Assembly (NCBI RefSeq): GCF_024213195.1 | Contig: NZ_JANAVF010000004.1 | Coordinates: 496,001 to 560,000, forward strand | From: Streptomyces sp. TBY4 | Lineage (GTDB): Bacteria > Actinomycetota > Actinomycetes > Streptomycetales > Streptomycetaceae | DNA: 64,000 nt | Reading direction: 5' to 3' | Shown: one piece after another, positions 16,673 through 23,844 of the stretch | Numbering within the stretch: the first letter of the stretch is position 1 | Layout of the letters: the number at the start of each line of letters is the position of its first letter | The notes under the pieces: generated by a model | What the model saw: the letters and a program-made list of their open reading frames with translations, nothing else | Told to the model about the DNA's origin: nothing | Databases searched by the model: none | Program-made: the position numbers and the translations under genes

Positions 16673-17475
16673 GCCCCGGGCTCAAGGGGATCGCCGCGAC
16701 GGCCGCCCTCGTGGGGGTCGCCGCGCTGCTCGCCGTGGTGTTCGCCAGGGACTCCGGCGGCTACGAGAACCGGGCCGCGCTCGCGTTCCCCACCGTCGGC
16801 GTCCTCATGGCGGGCGGCGAGCACTGGTGCACGGCCAGCGTCGTCGACAGCCCGCAGGGCAACGTCGTCGCGACCGCCGCGCACTGCGTGGCCCCGGCCG
16901 GCGAGGACGGGCGGCCGGGCGAGGCCGCGCACGACGGGCTGGCCATCGGCGAGCTCGCCTTCGCCCCCGCCTTCTCCGGGGAGGGCGCCGGAAAGCAGCC
17001 GCTCGGGGTGTGGAAGGTGAGCTCCGTCCAGGTCGACGAGCGCTGGACGAAGTGGGGCGAGGACACCGCCGACTTCGCCTTCCTCAGCGTCGAGCCGGAC
17101 GCGGACGGGCGCAGCCTGCAGGAGGTCGTCGGAAGCGGGGAGGCCCCGAAGCCCGTCTGGACCTCCGGCTACGAGCGGGAGGTGACCGTCGTCGGCTACC
17201 CGGAATCCGAGCACAACCCCGAGAACAAGCCCGTCGCCTGTACGACGCAGAGCCGGCACGACGAGGACGACCCCGCCATGCTCTACATCCAGTGCTCGGG
17301 CTTCTGGACCGGGACGAGCGGCAGCCCGTGGATCGCCGACCGCGGCGGGCCGGGACGGCCGGGGCAGCTCATCGGGGTGCTGAGCGGCGGGGACACGGAC
17401 GTGGACTCCACGGCCGCCCTGTTCGACGACCGGGCGAAGGCCCTCTACGAGCGGGCGGCGAAGCAGGCGGGCTGA
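16669..17475 (+). CDS. Trypsin-like serine protease, membrane-anchored
   Basis: 268 residues from GTG 16669, which overlaps the esterase stop by four bases; longer starts would lie inside the esterase gene. A hydrophobic segment at 5-28 is a signal anchor. The chymotrypsin-fold triad is visible: His72 (VATAAHCV), Asp135 (TADFAFLSV) and Ser219 (GTSGSPW). CysHis pairs around the active site resemble V8/trypsin-type enzymes. The DUF-like coupling with two esterases suggests a surface-processing role, which is inference. It converges on the DMT transporter gene with 34 bp between. Confidence 0.85.
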   Translation: MSPGLKGIAATAALVGVAALLAVVFARDSGGYENRAALAFPTVGVLMAGGEHWCTASVVDSPQGNVVATAAHCVAPAGEDGRPGEAAHDGLAIGELAFAPAFSGEGAGKQPLGVWKVSSVQVDERWTKWGEDTADFAFLSVEPDADGRSLQEVVGSGEAPKPVWTSGYEREVTVVGYPESEHNPENKPVACTTQSRHDEDDPAMLYIQCSGFWTGTSGSPWIADRGGPGRPGQLIGVLSGGDTDVDSTAALFDDRAKALYERAAKQAG

Positions 17476-17509
17476 AGCCCGCGGTCCGGGGCTCCCGGTC
17501 CGGGACGCG

Positions 17510-18400
17510 TCAGCCGGGGCGCTCGGTGCTCACGATCACGCACACCGCCGCCACGACGATCGCGCCGCCGAGCAGGATCGGCCAGGTCAGGGCCTCGTCG
17601 AGGATGAGCCACCCGAGGGCGACGGCCACGACCGGATTCACGTAGGCGTAGGTGGCCACCAGCGAGAGCGGGGCCGCCCGCAGCAGCCAGACGTACGCGG
17701 TGAAACCGACGAGCGAGCCGAACAGCACGAGGTAGCCCAGCGCCACCCAGGACGCGGTGGAGTACGAGCCGGGGTCCAGCCCGTGCTGCTCGCCGCGGCA
17801 CAGCCCGACCACGATCCCGCCGGCCCCGCCCACGAGCATCTGGTACGCGCTGCCGGTGAAGGGGTTCGGGGGCAGGGTCAGCTTCGCCGCCGAGAAGGAG
17901 CCGAGCGACCAGCACACCGAGCCGGCCAGCACCAGGAGCACCCCGCCGAGCGCGATCTCGCCGCCGAACCCCGGGCCGGCCAGGACGGCGAGCCCGCCGA
18001 GCCCCAGCAGCACCCCGGCCAGGGTGCGGGGGGAGGGGCGGTCGCCGGAGCCGGCGCGCAGCAGGACCAGCCACATGGGTACGGCGGCCACCAGGAGGGC
18101 GGCGAGCCCGGAGGGCACCGAGGTCTCCCCGAGGACGACGAAGCCGTTGCCGCCGAGGACCAGCAGCAGCCCGACCACGACGGCGGAGCGCACCTGGGCG
18201 CGGGTGGCCCTGAGGGCGGCCGGGCCGTCCCGCCAGGCGACGAGCCCGGCCAGGAGCAGTCCGGCGGTGAGGAAGCGGGCCCCGGCGGAGAGGAACGGGG
18301 GCATGGTCTCGACGACGATCCGGATGCCGAGGTAGGTCGAACCCCAGACGACGTACACGAGGGCGAGGGCGAACCAGACTCGGGCCGTTGAGGTGGGCAT
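17510..18400 (-). CDS. EamA/DMT-superfamily exporter
   Basis: 296 residues, ten predicted helices in two five-helix EamA repeats (first begins FALALVYVVWGSTYLGIRIV; second ends AYVNPVVAVALGWLILDE). The substrate is unknown; relatives export amino acids or metabolites. ATG 18400 is preceded by the weak site GAGG on this strand. The gene lies downstream of a threonine-synthase-like gene on the same strand, but a strong hairpin lies between, so independent expression is likely. Confidence 0.88.
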   Translation of the reverse strand: MPTSTARVWFALALVYVVWGSTYLGIRIVVETMPPFLSAGARFLTAGLLLAGLVAWRDGPAALRATRAQVRSAVVVGLLLVLGGNGFVVLGETSVPSGLAALLVAAVPMWLVLLRAGSGDRPSPRTLAGVLLGLGGLAVLAGPGFGGEIALGGVLLVLAGSVCWSLGSFSAAKLTLPPNPFTGSAYQMLVGGAGGIVVGLCRGEQHGLDPGSYSTASWVALGYLVLFGSLVGFTAYVWLLRAAPLSLVATYAYVNPVVAVALGWLILDEALTWPILLGGAIVVAAVCVIVSTERPG

Positions 18401-18470
18401 GACGCGGAGCCTATGTCGTTGGCCCCCACACCCATCGGGGGGTCCCACGGACCGGGACACTCCGGTCGGG

Positions 18471-18491
18471 CCCCGGGCGGGCCGCCCGGGG
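18471..18491 (-). terminator. Hairpin after the threonine-synthase-like gene
   Basis: CCCCGGGCG (18471-18479) pairs with CGCCCGGGG (18483-18491) over a three-base loop, just past the stop of the minus-strand gene at 18502. Confidence 0.6.
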
Positions 18492-18501
18492 AAGCCCCCG
18501 G

Positions 18502-19623
18502 TCAGCCCGCCGGCGCCGCCAGACCCGTCTTGGCGCCCGCGCCGCAGAGCGGGACGACCGCGGTGCGGCCCTGGAGCGGGGCGTCGGGTGCGGCGGGCCC
18601 GACCGCGGCCCAGCAGGCGGCGGCCGTGGGTTCCACGAAGAGCCCGCGCCGGGCCAGGTCGAGCTGGGCCGCGCGGATCTGCTCGTCGGTGACGGTCAGG
18701 AAGGTCCCGCCGGACTTGCGGACGGCGGCCAGGATCTGGCGGGCCCGCGGCGGAGCCGGGATCGCGATCCCCTCGGCCAGGGTGGGGAGCTGCGGGACGG
18801 CTTCGGCGTCCTCGGCGCCCGCGTGGAAGGCGGAGGCCAGCGGGGCGACGGCCGCCGACTGGACGGCGATCAGCGTCGGCGGGCGGACCCCGCGGCGGGC
18901 CAGCTCCTCCACCGCCAGCGCGGCCCCGAGCAGCAGCGTGCCGTTGCCGACCGGGACGACGACCACCTCGGGCAGGTGGCCGCCCATGGCCTCCCAGATC
19001 TCGTAGACGTAGGTCTTGGTGCCGTGCAGGAAGTACGGGTTGAAGACGTGGCTGGCGTAGAACACCCCCGGCAGGTCGGCCGCTTCGCGCGCCGCCACCG
19101 CCGTCGCCTCGCGTCCGCCCGGCACCACCGTCACGGTCGCGCCGTGCGCGCGCATCTGCTCCGTCTTCTTCGGCGAGGTGCCCTCCGGGACGAACACCTC
19201 GCACGGCAGCCCGGCCCGGGCGCAGTAGGCCGCGAAGGCCGTACCGGCGTTGCCGCTGCTGTCCGCCACCACCCGCCGGGGCCCCAGCCGGCGCGCGAGC
19301 TCCGTGAGCATCACCGCGCCGCGGTCCTTGAACGACAGGGTGGGCATCAGGAAGTCGAGCTTGGCGTGCACCCGTTCGCCCAGCGGCACCAGCGGGGTGT
19401 TCCCCTCGGCCAGCGTCACGGAGAAGGCCCCGGTGAGCGGCAGTGCGGAGCCGTAGCGCCAGAGCGAGTCGGGGCCGGCCGCGGGATCCAGCGCGGCGGC
19501 CGGGTCGGGGGCGAAGTCGAGGTCCCAGGGGCCGCTGCAGACGGGGCAGCACCAGGGAGCCGTCCGGGCGTCGGCGCGGGTGCCGTCGTCGGCGCAGACG
19601 TAGCCGGGTAGTGCGTGCGTCAT
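18502..19623 (-). CDS. Threonine-synthase-like PLP-dependent lyase
   Basis: 373 residues of fold-type II. PLP is held by Lys99 in TLSFKDRGA; the phosphate-binding glycine loop is VPVGNGTLLLG, and SSGNAGTAFAAY binds the substrate carboxylate. The N-terminus has a CxxC-like cluster (WCCPVCSGPWDL) typical of archaeal/actinobacterial threonine synthase homologues. It is shorter than housekeeping ThrC (about 430), and no homoserine genes adjoin it, so true threonine synthase activity is doubtful; a diaminopropionate or cysteate type reaction is also possible. Start ATG 19623; the gene is divergent from the secreted subtilase. Confidence 0.8.
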   Translation of the reverse strand: MTHALPGYVCADDGTRADARTAPWCCPVCSGPWDLDFAPDPAAALDPAAGPDSLWRYGSALPLTGAFSVTLAEGNTPLVPLGERVHAKLDFLMPTLSFKDRGAVMLTELARRLGPRRVVADSSGNAGTAFAAYCARAGLPCEVFVPEGTSPKKTEQMRAHGATVTVVPGGREATAVAAREAADLPGVFYASHVFNPYFLHGTKTYVYEIWEAMGGHLPEVVVVPVGNGTLLLGAALAVEELARRGVRPPTLIAVQSAAVAPLASAFHAGAEDAEAVPQLPTLAEGIAIPAPPRARQILAAVRKSGGTFLTVTDEQIRAAQLDLARRGLFVEPTAAACWAAVGPAAPDAPLQGRTAVVPLCGAGAKTGLAAPAG

Positions 19624-19757
19624 GTGCGGTGAGCCTTTGCTCGTTCATGGCTGAGGTATGGCACGGATGTTACGCGTTCGTTGTCCTCTTGTGGTGGAGC
19701 GACTCCGTGGGCCAACCTTTCGTCAGCGGCGCATCGTTGGGCCGAATTGCTTGTCAT

Positions 19758-19777
19758 GTTCATGGCTAAAAGCCATG
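19758..19777. promoter_or_regulatory. Palindrome upstream of the secreted subtilase
   Basis: CATGGCT-AAA-AGCCATG (arms 19761-19767 and 19771-19777) is perfect, with TTGTCA at 19751-19756 just before it. The block GTTCATGGCT (19758-19767) recurs at 19643-19652 next to the divergent gene, giving two related sites for one regulator. Confidence 0.45.
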
Positions 19778-19843
19778 CCCTGACGACCGGTCCGACGGCC
19801 GCGCACCCCCCGCAGCGCACCACCTATGAGGAGGACCCCTCAC

Positions 19844-21418
19844 ATGTCCGCGACGCGTCACACCCGCCGGAAGATCACCGGCATCGGAGCGACCGCCACC
19901 CTGGCCCTCGCCCTCGGTGCCGCCCTCGCCTTACCCGCCTCGGCGGCCCCGCTCGCCCCGCAGGGCGTCATCGAGAACGCCGGCGCGGAGGGCACCATCT
20001 CCGGCAGCTACATCGTGACCCTGAACGACTCCGCCGCCCGCTCCACCGCGGACAGCGGAAAGGCCGTCGCCAAGCGCTACGGCGCGAGGATCGACCGGAC
20101 CTACAGCGCCGCCCTCAACGGCTACTCCATCGAGGTCTCCGAGGCGCAGGCCAGGAAGCTCGCCGCCGACCCCGCGGTCAAGTCGGTCGTGCAGAACCGG
20201 GTGTTCACCGTCGACGCCACCCAGCCCAACCCGCCCTCCTGGGGCCTGGACCGGATCGACCAGGCGGCCCTCCCGCTGAACCAGAGCTACACGTACCCGG
20301 ACAAGGCCGGTGAGGGCGTCACGGCGTACATCATCGACACGGGTGTCCGTAAGACCCACCAGGACTTCGGCGGCCGCGCCTCCGACGGCTACGACGCCAT
20401 CGACAACGACAACACCGCCCAGGACGGCCACGGCCACGGCACCCACGTCGCCGGCACCGTCGCGGGCGGCGCGTACGGCGTGGCCAAGAAGGCGAAGATC
20501 GTCGGCGTCCGCGTCCTCAACAACCAGGGCTCGGGCACGACCGCCCAGGTCGTCGCGGGCATCGACTGGGTCACCCAGAACGCCGTCAAGCCGGCCGTGG
20601 CGAACATGTCGCTCGGCGGCGGCGCGGACTCCGCGCTCGACACCGCCGTGCGCAACTCCATAGCCAGCGGCATCACCTACGCCGTCGCGGCGGGCAACGA
20701 GACGGCCAACGCCTCCACCAAGTCCCCGGCGCGCGTCACCGAGGCGATCACGGTCGGCGCCACCACCAACACGGACGCCAAGGCCAGCTACTCCAACTTC
20801 GGCACCGTCCTCGACCTCTTCGCCCCGGGCTCCTCGATCACCTCCACGTGGGGCACGGGCGACACCGCCACCAACACCATCTCCGGCACCTCGATGGCCT
20901 CCCCGCACGTCGCGGGCGCAGCCGCCCTCTACCTCGCGGACAACCCGGGCAGCACCCCGGCCCAGATCTCCGCGGGCCTCGTCGCCGCCGCCACCCCGAA
21001 CGTGGTGACCAGCCCCGGCACCGGCTCCCCGAACCGCCTCCTGCGCGTCGGCACCGGCACCACCCCGCCGAACCCGGGCACCCGCTTCGAGAACACCGCC
21101 GACTACGCGATCGCCGACAACTCCACCGTCGACTCGCCGCTCACCGTCAGCGGGATCTCCGGCAACGCCCCGGCCGCGCTGAGCGTCTCGGTCGACATCA
21201 AGCACACCTACATCGGTGACCTGAAGGTCGACCTCGTCGCCCCCGACGGCACCCTGTACAACCTGCACAACCGCACCGGCGGCAGCGCGGACAACATCAT
21301 CAAGACCGTCACGGTCAACGCCTCCTCCGAGGTGGCCAACGGAGTGTGGAAGCTCCGGGTCAACGACAACGCGAACATCGACACCGGCAAGATCGACTCC
21401 TGGGCACTCCAGTTCTGA
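19844..21418 (+). CDS. Secreted subtilisin-like serine protease (S8) with P-domain; TTA codon in signal peptide
   Basis: 524 residues. Signal peptide 1-34 (cleavage after PASA), inhibitor I9 propeptide about 54-123, S8 domain about 133-405 with Asp165 (YIIDTGV), His201 (GHGTHVAG), oxyanion Asn285 and Ser350 (SGTSMASPH), then a proprotein-convertase P-domain at 415-524. It should be exported and self-process. ATG 19844 follows GAGGAGG nine bases upstream. Codon 30 (19931-19933) is TTA, placing the protease under bldA translational control, in keeping with proteases made during aerial growth. A TTCG-loop terminator follows. Confidence 0.93.
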   Translation: MSATRHTRRKITGIGATATLALALGAALALPASAAPLAPQGVIENAGAEGTISGSYIVTLNDSAARSTADSGKAVAKRYGARIDRTYSAALNGYSIEVSEAQARKLAADPAVKSVVQNRVFTVDATQPNPPSWGLDRIDQAALPLNQSYTYPDKAGEGVTAYIIDTGVRKTHQDFGGRASDGYDAIDNDNTAQDGHGHGTHVAGTVAGGAYGVAKKAKIVGVRVLNNQGSGTTAQVVAGIDWVTQNAVKPAVANMSLGGGADSALDTAVRNSIASGITYAVAAGNETANASTKSPARVTEAITVGATTNTDAKASYSNFGTVLDLFAPGSSITSTWGTGDTATNTISGTSMASPHVAGAAALYLADNPGSTPAQISAGLVAAATPNVVTSPGTGSPNRLLRVGTGTTPPNPGTRFENTADYAIADNSTVDSPLTVSGISGNAPAALSVSVDIKHTYIGDLKVDLVAPDGTLYNLHNRTGGSADNIIKTVTVNASSEVANGVWKLRVNDNANIDTGKIDSWALQF

Positions 21419-21456
21419 CCCAGGCGCGACGATGACGCGATGACGCGATGAACCCG

Positions 21457-21488
21457 GCGGGGGCGGCCGTTTCGACGGCCGCCCCCGC
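21457..21488 (+). terminator. Strong terminator with TTCG loop
   Basis: GCGGGGGCGGCCGT (21457-21470) and ACGGCCGCCCCCGC (21475-21488) form a perfect 14-bp stem closed by TTCG, 38 bp after the subtilase stop. Confidence 0.85.
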
Positions 21489-21531
21489 TGCGTACCCTTC
21501 GCGCATACGTTCGCCCGCTTCCTGGAGCCCC

Positions 21532-22548
21532 GTGAGCACACAGCCCCCGCCGCCGAGCCCGCCGCCGACTCCGCCGCCGCCCCCGACCGCCAAGCTGCTC
21601 GTCGTCTGGGGGCTGGCGGTCTCGCTCGTGATGGTCCTCGTCGCCGCCCTCGTGGTTCCCGTGCTCGGACGGGTCGCGGACGTGTTCGAGGAGCGGAGCG
21701 GTTCCCGACGGGCGGCGCAGCTCCGCGAGGACGTGGCGGGCACCCCCGTCGACCCCTCCGAACTGCGCCTCGGGCACTGCTTCAACGTGGCCGGCGGAGA
21801 CCTGCTCGCCGAGGCGCCCCTCGTGTACCGGGTCGACTGCACCGAGGTCCACGACGCGGAGGTCACCTCCGCGGCCTCCGTGAGCGAGCCGGAGTTCCCC
21901 GGGGCGGAGCAGATGAGGAGCACGGCCGAGAAGGACTGCTGGACCGCGCAGCACGCCTACGCGATGGACACCTGGGCCGTGCCGGCGTACGCGGAGCTCT
22001 ACTACTTCGCCCCCTCGCGCGGCAGCTGGAGCGACGGGGACCGGCGGATCGTGTGCGTGATCGGCACCGCGGACCGGGAGCACCGCGGCAGCCTGCGCAA
22101 GGACGCCGGCACGCTGACGGCCGAACAGGTCGCCTTCCTGCGCGTGATGAACAGGGTGGACACGGTCCTGGGCGAGGTGCCCGACGGGGAGGTGGAGGAC
22201 CGGCTGCCCTGGTACATGTCCTGGGCCTCGGAGATGGACCGGGCGCTGGGCGCCGAGTCGCAGCTGCTCGACACGGCGATGGGGCGGCCGGAACTGGCCG
22301 GCCCGGCCGGGGTGCAGCGGGAGCGGCTGGACGTCGCGCGGAGCGAGTGGCGGCGGGCCGGGCGGGCGAAGAGCGCGAAGGAGTTCCTGGACGCGTGGGG
22401 CCGGGCGGACGCCGCGCTGCCGGTCGAGGTCGAGAAGGCACTGCGCGGGGCGTACGGGCTGTCGGCGCGGGTGCCCGAGTGGCGCGAAGGGGCCGGGGGC
22501 GGCGGCTCGACCGCCCCCTCGCGGCGTCCTTCCCGGGAGTCCGCGTAA
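21532..22548 (+). CDS. Septum-formation-like membrane protein
   Basis: 338 residues from GTG 21532 (GGAG six bases upstream). A Pro-rich head (1-20) is followed by one helix (KLLVVWGLAVSLVMVLVAAL). The extracytoplasmic domain has the pattern of septum-formation-related proteins (PF13845): LRLGHCFN, VDCTEVHDAEV, KDCW and VCVIG, with paired cysteines likely in disulfides. The C-terminal 100 residues are charged and helical, and unassigned. Function is unknown; the family name comes from one characterised relative. Confidence 0.7.
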   Translation: MSTQPPPPSPPPTPPPPPTAKLLVVWGLAVSLVMVLVAALVVPVLGRVADVFEERSGSRRAAQLREDVAGTPVDPSELRLGHCFNVAGGDLLAEAPLVYRVDCTEVHDAEVTSAASVSEPEFPGAEQMRSTAEKDCWTAQHAYAMDTWAVPAYAELYYFAPSRGSWSDGDRRIVCVIGTADREHRGSLRKDAGTLTAEQVAFLRVMNRVDTVLGEVPDGEVEDRLPWYMSWASEMDRALGAESQLLDTAMGRPELAGPAGVQRERLDVARSEWRRAGRAKSAKEFLDAWGRADAALPVEVEKALRGAYGLSARVPEWREGAGGGGSTAPSRRPSRESA

Positions 22549-22674
22549 CGCGTGGGACGCGTGGGTTTGAGTGACCTGCCTTCATCACTTCGGGTGAAAC
22601 TCTGGCCCTTGCTTGCGATGTACAACCGTCGGTTGCCAGGGTGTAGCTGTCTGTCAACCTGATGGGAGTGGCCT

Positions 22675-23427
22675 GTGACTTTCGGCGAGCAGCCGGCCTA
22701 TCTGCGCGTCGCCGGGGATCTGCGACGGAAGATCGTCGATGGGTCCCTGCCTCCGCACGCCCGGCTCCCTTCGCAGGCCCGGATCCGTGAGGAGTACGGG
22801 GTCTCCGACACGGTGGCCCTGGAGGCGCGCAAGGTCCTCATGGCGGAGGGCCTGGTCGAGGGCCGGTCCGGATCCGGCACGTACGTACGCGAACAACCCG
22901 TCCCGCGGCGCGTCGCCCGCTCCGGCTACCGCACCGGCGGGGCCTCGACCCCCTTCCGGCAGGAGCAGGCGGAGGCGGGCGCCCGCGGCACCTGGGACTC
23001 CAGCAGCGAACAGGCCGCCGCCCCGGCGGACATCGCGAAACGGCTCGGCATCGAGCCGGGCGAGCGGGTGATGCGGACGCGGTACGTCTTCCGCGACGCG
23101 GGCGAGGCGATGATGCTGTCGACCTCCTGGGAGCCGCTCTCGGTGACCGGCCGGAGCCCGGTGATGCTGCCGGAGGAAGGCCCGCTGGGCGGTTCCGGGG
23201 TGGTCGACCGGATGGCCGCGATCGACGTGGTCGTGGACAACGTGGTCGAGGAGGTCGGCGCGCGGCCGGGCCTGGCGGAGGAGAACATGCAGCTCGGCGG
23301 TGTGCCGGGCCATGTGGTCCTGGTGATCGGCCGCACCTACTTCGCGTCCGGCCGCGCAGTGGAAACGGCAGACGTGGTCATCCCGGCCGACCGCTACCGC
23401 CTCGCCTACCACCTACCGGTGAGGTGA
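22675..23427 (+). CDS. GntR-family regulator with UTRA domain (HutC type)
   Basis: 250 residues from GTG 22675. The winged helix is at 8-75 (AYLRVAGDLRRKIVDGSLPP, then LPSQARIREEYGVSD), followed by an effector-binding UTRA domain at about 100-245. HutC-type proteins bind GT-Nx-AC dyads and respond to small metabolites. Twin palindromes of that form lie in the gap before the NCS1 permease downstream, so control of nucleobase or allantoin-type uptake is plausible. The 417-bp gap suggests the two genes are not one operon. Confidence 0.85.
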   Translation: MTFGEQPAYLRVAGDLRRKIVDGSLPPHARLPSQARIREEYGVSDTVALEARKVLMAEGLVEGRSGSGTYVREQPVPRRVARSGYRTGGASTPFRQEQAEAGARGTWDSSSEQAAAPADIAKRLGIEPGERVMRTRYVFRDAGEAMMLSTSWEPLSVTGRSPVMLPEEGPLGGSGVVDRMAAIDVVVDNVVEEVGARPGLAEENMQLGGVPGHVVLVIGRTYFASGRAVETADVVIPADRYRLAYHLPVR

Positions 23428-23503
23428 CCCCGAACCTCCCGCAGCTCCCTGCGCGGTGCCGCGCTCCCGGCCGGGTCCGGGCCCGTACCCGCGTGCCGCG
23501 CCG

Positions 23504-23710
23504 TTGCGGGGGCCAGCCCCCGACCCCCCGCTCCTCAAACGCCGGAGGGGCTGGATTTTGGCCGGCGTCCCGCCCCACGTGCGGGCGCGCTGCCTGCCGG
23601 CGTCCAGGTACGGGCCGCCCCGCCCAACCCCAGCCCCTCCGGCGTTGGCCGGCCGACCTCAGCCCCTCCGGCGTTTGAGGAGCGGGGGTCCGGGGGCCGG
23701 CCCCCGGCAA
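23504..23710. repeat. Inverted pair of the dispersed GGCGTTTGAGGA repeat
   Basis: The core CAGCCCCTCCGGCGTTTGAG (continuing into GAGCGGGG) is present forward at 23660-23687 and reverse at 23526-23553. Flanking G/C runs extend each arm to about 50 bp, with 106 bp between. The same core recurs twice at 63173-63274, showing a family of intergenic repeats. Confidence 0.75.
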
Positions 23711-23743
23711 CGGTGCCGCACCGGAACGCGGACAGGGGGTCGC

Positions 23744-23793
23744 GGGGGGTGTAACCCCCCTGTGACGGGGGGCCCGGGGGTGTAACCCCCGGG
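23744..23793. promoter_or_regulatory. Twin palindromes GGGGGT-GTA-ACCCCC, candidate GntR operators
   Basis: GGGGGGT-GTA-ACCCCCC (23744-23760) and CCCGGGGGT-GTA-ACCCCCGGG (23773-23793) have 7- and 9-bp stems around the same centre, 27 bp apart centre to centre. They match the GT-Nx-AC form of GntR sites and lie 52 bp before the permease ATG. They could also act as RNA hairpins. Confidence 0.5.
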
Positions 23794-23844
23794 CAATGCC
23801 CATGGGTGACGGGCCGTCACGTGGCGGGCCTACCGTCCGGCGGT

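Larger units (their letters stand above)
23428..23844. other. 417-bp intergenic region built of repeats and hairpins
   Basis: No gene is seen. It holds a pair of roughly 50-bp inverted arms (23504-23553 and 23660-23710), a truncated copy of the same repeat (23631-23646), and twin GTGTAAC-centred palindromes at 23744-23793 just before the permease. Confidence 0.7.

Noticed and set aside
18502..19623. Housekeeping threonine synthase (thrC)
   Set aside because: The protein is short, lacks homoserine-pathway neighbours and has a Cys-rich N-terminus; only a threonine-synthase-like assignment is supported.
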